A DNA stretch of 64,000 bases from Puffinus mauretanicus (Eukaryota; Chordata; Aves; Procellariiformes; Procellariidae). Positions 59,741 through 64,000 of the stretch are shown piece after piece. The notes below the pieces were generated by a model that was not told the origin of the DNA, ran no database searches, and saw only the letters and a program-made list of their open reading frames with translations. Within the stretch, counting starts at the first letter, position 1, and every line of letters begins with the position of its first letter. The stretch covers positions 992,001-1,056,000 of the forward strand of contig JAJKFH010000205.1 of assembly GCA_023333565.1 (NCBI GenBank), in the 5' to 3' direction. A program made the position numbers and the translations under genes.

Positions 59741-62700
59741 TGATGTGGTGGCCAACTGAGATAATTTCACATCCTTGACTTTGAGATAGGAGATGCTGCA
59801 ATGTGGAAGTTTTTCTCTTTTCCCAATAGATTAATGATACTAAATTTGTTGTTGGTTTCTGCTAATATGCTCTAGTTTCCAAAAGACAGACCAACCACAA
59901 CCAGAATTCTTCCGTCACTGCCTGATCTTAAATTATTTAAGATACTTGCTGAAGTCATCACTTGGACTGCTCTCAAATGACCCCAAGCTAGGATCACATA
60001 TGGAAATATGGAAAAGCAATATGTTGCAACAATTCAACGATATCCTTCCAATTAAATCTTAAACTTTGGTAGGTTCAGTCGGACACCACCTCTTTGCCCT
60101 CATATCTGTCTCTTGTTTGGTTAAGGGCTCACACTCAAATTCAGTGCTCTGAAAATGCCCTGGATGCACTGGGACCAAACCAAAAATGAGCCTTCACCAC
60201 TAGTCTCTATTGCCATTCAAGGGATAGGGAGGACACAACCAGAATTTTGCTTATGAAAAATACAGAAGGACAAACATCTCTCAGAGTAATTCAGGTCTAA
60301 GAAAGCCACTGAAACACATCCTGAGAGTCACTCATTCTGTGAACATTCATGTCTAGGCACAGCAGCTGGTTGTACCTAACAGATCACGCCTGATAATGAC
60401 CTTTGGGAAAAGAATAATCTCAGCACAAAAAGTAGCTCCAAGGTCAGAAGTATGGCTCTGTGTTTGGATACAGTTCCAGATAGGTATTTAAATTACAGGG
60501 TACATGGACTAGACATTCATTATTATCAGATTCATTAACATATTTTAAAAATTAGAAAGTTCAGTTCAATGTTAAATCCAGAGCTATGAGCAGTTTTATA
60601 AAAGTGAGACACCTCGTGGAAATGAATCCCAAGTTCCAGGCTCATCTGAGACTGCGTATCAATTTATCCCAACTGAAGAGACAAGCGGGGACAAGGCATG
60701 CACATGCTAACTGACGGTCTGCAAATTCTAAGTCTGCGATATTTTCAGTAGCCCACTGGGCTTAGCTGCACCGGAACAAGGTAGCACATTTTGGAAATGC
60801 TTTAAGTGTTTTAATCAACACATTTTTTCAGCAATAATTAACAGATAGGTAGGAATGGTCCAAGTAACCTAAGGCAGTTACACATCAATATATACCTACA
60901 TAACACAGAAATTGGGCATTTAACTCCTTTCACTCCCTATGAAAATCCTAGCTCTAACGTTTAAAAAAAAAAATAGCCTTAGTTACAAGTGGATTCTGAA
61001 AGCATTTAAAAATATTCATCTTTTAAACACAGCCATCTGAATCCAGATTACCTAGAAAATAGGGACAGCTGCTGGTGACTATTCCTCTCTCAAGTCAGAA
61101 GATGCATCTTATTTCATGCTGGACTCGGCTTTTCCAGCATCCAGGGAATAAATGCAACTGCTATGGACCGTTGCAGCCTTACTGCCTTCCACACTGAGAG
61201 CAGACTAACACAGCCTAACTTTTTCTAATATAGGCACATGCAGTGTATGCATTTAAAAATAAATAAAACATATTGCTCCACTGGGGAAATAGAAAATGAA
61301 ATGTGTGTGACAGATGTAAGTCATGTCAGTTATCAGAAAGTGTTCAGATTTGACAGCAATGAGGGCAACAAAAAACTAGATAGGGAGTTTGTCTGTGCTA
61401 ACTAACGTTTCTCAAAAAATTTTTCAGACCATTCATTTTCCATTTTGTATATAATCCTTGATATAAGATTTGACTTTATATATTGACATACTGGTTCCCA
61501 GGAATCTGGTCCAAAATTGCTCTCTCATCTCTCCCCGCCTCCACCCAAACACTTTTTAAAGTAATATTGACACAACTGCAAGTAGTAGCCTTTCTAAATT
61601 AAAACTTCTGTATATAGCCTGGGTATACAGTACAGAGCTTACAAGGCTCTGTTAGGGACATCAAATACATTTTGAAAGACTGTGGTTATACTGTCTGTGG
61701 TATTAGTCAAGTAACATATTGCCTGTCTGGAACTTGTGTAACAAGCACTAGCAAATAAAGTGCTCAACTTGTATTGCATCTTGCAGTCAAGTCTCGCTGG
61801 GTTATATTCGCAAACAGAGGAAATCCTTCAGACTACGCCCCAACTTGTGTCTCCAGGACATAGCTTGGGCAAATCACACAATTTCTTGTTTATCAGAATG
61901 AGGATTGCAAATACTTGTTTTGCAGCTTACTCTTGAAAACCGAGGACAATGTTCAGCTGGTCCATCTGTGCTGGCCCTGAAATCCCTTGAGATTGTACAT
62001 TATGAACAGGTTTTCTGCAAAGACGGAGGACTAAGATGACATGAAACACCCAAAATTGAAGTCTAAATGTTCAGTACCAGATCCACTCATCCCTCAAAAG
62101 GGATTCAAGGCTTTTCAGGCTTGAAAAAGAGCAATAAAATCTCCATGCTTCTTTCACATTTGGCACTGCCTGATTCCAGCCAGGAGCAGCAGCAGAGCTG
62201 CAGGGTTACCACAAGTTAACTTCTTGCACTCATAATTGGCCTATGGAAATTCTCATTAACCTTTCCTTAAAAAAATGCAAAAGGAGAAATTTCATAGAGA
62301 CAAAGAGCTGGTAGGGGGAAAGGGAAAGAAAACCCTCCCCACTTAAAACATTTCAGACACTGAAATTTTCCTCTGAATTTACACATTCTTTTCTTTCCAT
62401 TTCATTTTTGCCACATGACCTATTCTAAAGATCTTTATTTTCAAAACTGATAAAATGAAGTCAAAAAAGATGGTAACAAAAACCTGCCAAGAATAAAAAC
62501 CAGCAACAAGACATGATTCCTTTTTATTCAATGACAAAGGGAGAAAAGAAGAGAAAAAAAGGGGATGGGTATCAAGTCCTGATAGACTGAAAAGTTTCAA
62601 ATTTTGAAAAAACTATCAAAAATTAAAAAGACATTAAGGGACAATTTCAGTTTCAAAAGCAGGTTATTTTCCCTTATAAGAAGTGCAAAAGCATCTCAGA

Positions 62701-63599
62701 GTCATAGGGTGCAGAAAAACAAACAAAATATCACTTAAAAAAATTGAACCAGATCTATTTCTTGTATCTCTGCCTGGCCCAAAAAGCAAAAATAAATACC
62801 TTCTGAGATTTTCAATCTAGTTTGAGAGTCCCAAAAGACTTGAATCATTAAAATATCATGTAAGCTTTTATTCAGCCCAACTACTTTGAACTCTATTTGT
62901 TTATATCAGAGTTGGCCTCAGCTAAAATCTGAGAACAAAACACACATACTGTGTGATACTGGAAACAGATCCAAGTTTTCTTGATTGGCCCCTTTTCTAC
63001 CATTTGCTTCGAGTCCATTAGTCAAAGCCATTCTCCCCAAATGACGTGGAGGAGTACCTCTTTCATGGCACCCCCTTGAGACCTCTAATACAACAATAGG
63101 CCTGAAAAATTAATCTCTCATCTTGATAGCAGAGAAGAATAGCAAGCAGTGCTCAATCCTACATTTCTCTTCCATTCCTATTGCACCCTGGTATGTCAAT
63201 CTGCTTTTCCAGCAAGCGTCCCACCAACAGCCAAACAAATGCATCTAGGAGAGTTTACTTTTTGGCGAAGCAGTGCCTGTACCCCTATTGCATCTGATGG
63301 GTGAGGGTGCAGTTACCCATCCCAGACTACCGGCAGGCATTGGGCCACTCTCTACTCTTTGGTGTAGGCTTTTGTTTTTTTCTCTAGTTAGCTTAATCAT
63401 GCCACAATAAAGAGGCTTACAGCAGCCTCTTTCTCTAATTGCATTGGGTGTGAACTGCAAATGCTGCTTTTTCCAGTAATTTTTCCCTTTTCCTAAGTAC
63501 AACTCTACATGTGTACATATACACGCACGCATGCTTTCAGTCACACACACACGTTTGCCTTTGGAGGATATTTCAAACCTACCCAACCTAAATAAGGAG
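59741..63599. other. AT-rich noncoding stretch, no gene recognised
   Basis: A 13-base A run begins at 60962. (CACACA) words occur near 63541. The frame at 63245-63586 (minus, 113 codons) has no domain. No repeat family was recognised. Confidence 0.5.
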
Positions 63600-64000
63600 A
63601 ACTTTTAAATGTATTTTCTCTCCCCCTTGATGTGGTGAGATTCACAGGCTGTGGAAAAAGAGGCTGGGACAAGACACGGTTGCATCTGGAGCGGGGGAGG
63701 CATTCTTTTTTGTGGTTGTCTGATGAATTATCAAAGCCGACTTGTAAGGAGTTTGGGGCCCAGAACTTTAAACAGATAGAGATTTTCCTCTCTCCTTTCC
63801 TTTCTGTCTCCAACTGTCCTGGGGATTTGACTGAGTCATGTTACACTCGCTGTGACTTCAGATCAGTCGTATCTGGCTTTAATAATGTCTTTATTTTTAT
63901 TGCTGTTATTTTTGGCTGCCTGGGTATTCTTAAGAGCTTTGTTGTTGCACTCCCAGCAGAGGCAGCAGCATGCACTCAGTGATGGGAGTGCAGAGCTGGG
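63600..64000. promoter_or_regulatory. Candidate conserved regulatory block at window edge
   Basis: The block has GATGAATTATCAAAGCCGAC near 63722 (TCAAAG is TCF/LEF-like), GATTTGACTGAGTCATG near 63825 with a perfect AP-1 site (TGAGTCA), and GGCTTTAATAATGTC near 63875. CTGCCTGGG and CAGCAGAGGCAGCAGCATGC follow. No repeats are visible. The 116-codon plus frame at 63632-63982 overlaps an antisense frame and I see no domain in it, though a hydrophobic stretch (FIFIAVIFGCLGILKSFVV) is encoded near its end; with T-rich sequence that arises easily by chance. Confidence 0.3.

Noticed and set aside
1..64000. Bacterial-style operons, CRISPR arrays, IS elements or phage genes
   Set aside because: No long ORFs in series, no spaced repeats and no prokaryotic signals; CR1, MIR and LTR content is vertebrate.

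Overview
The window looks like noncoding DNA from a bird: an intergenic desert or the inside of a very large intron. The avian call rests on three things. A CR1 LINE tail at 25533-25980 ends in the bird-type ATTCTATGAT 3' repeat. A solo LTR at 18588-19159 matches, from memory, a family common in neoavian birds. Recognisable repeats are sparse, about 5% by my rough count, and most of them are old CR1 and MIR-like remains. No reading frame matches a protein I recognise except pieces of LINE reverse transcriptase. The longest open frames (about 100-170 codons) are what chance gives in AT-rich sequence of this length.

Layout. 1-264: decayed LINE reverse-transcriptase piece. 265-4990: plain AT-rich sequence with one nested hairpin. 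4990-5349: a GC-richer patch with TATA/CCAAT-like elements, a 13-bp inverted repeat and a splice-donor-like end; this is the best candidate promoter plus first exon. 6640-7480: probable conserved regulatory block ending in two adjacent perfect hairpins. 10180-11130: two more regulatory-looking blocks. 13.7-19.2 kb: ancient SINE-like fragments and the solo LTR. 25.5 kb: the youngest CR1. 26.7-27.7 kb: old repeat remnants. 33.3-33.8 kb and 36.6-37.2 kb: regulatory candidates. 40.5-41.0 kb: decayed sense-strand CR1. 42.2-42.8 kb: regulatory candidate plus MIR-like piece. 46.4 kb: near full-length MIR-like SINE. 47.4-47.97 kb: CpG-richer patch joined to a homeodomain-motif-rich block. 54.6, 56.9 and 59.6 kb: old CR1 fragments. 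63.6-64 kb: regulatory candidate cut by the window edge.

How it may work together. Several compact blocks are rich in TAAT, GATAATC, CTATTGT and TGTGGTT-type sites and lack repeat insertions, while repeats fall between them. That is the usual look of long-range developmental enhancers around a transcription-factor or signalling gene. I cannot name the gene. The enhancer calls are inference from composition and motifs; no alignment was run. I see no undescribed multi-gene system here.
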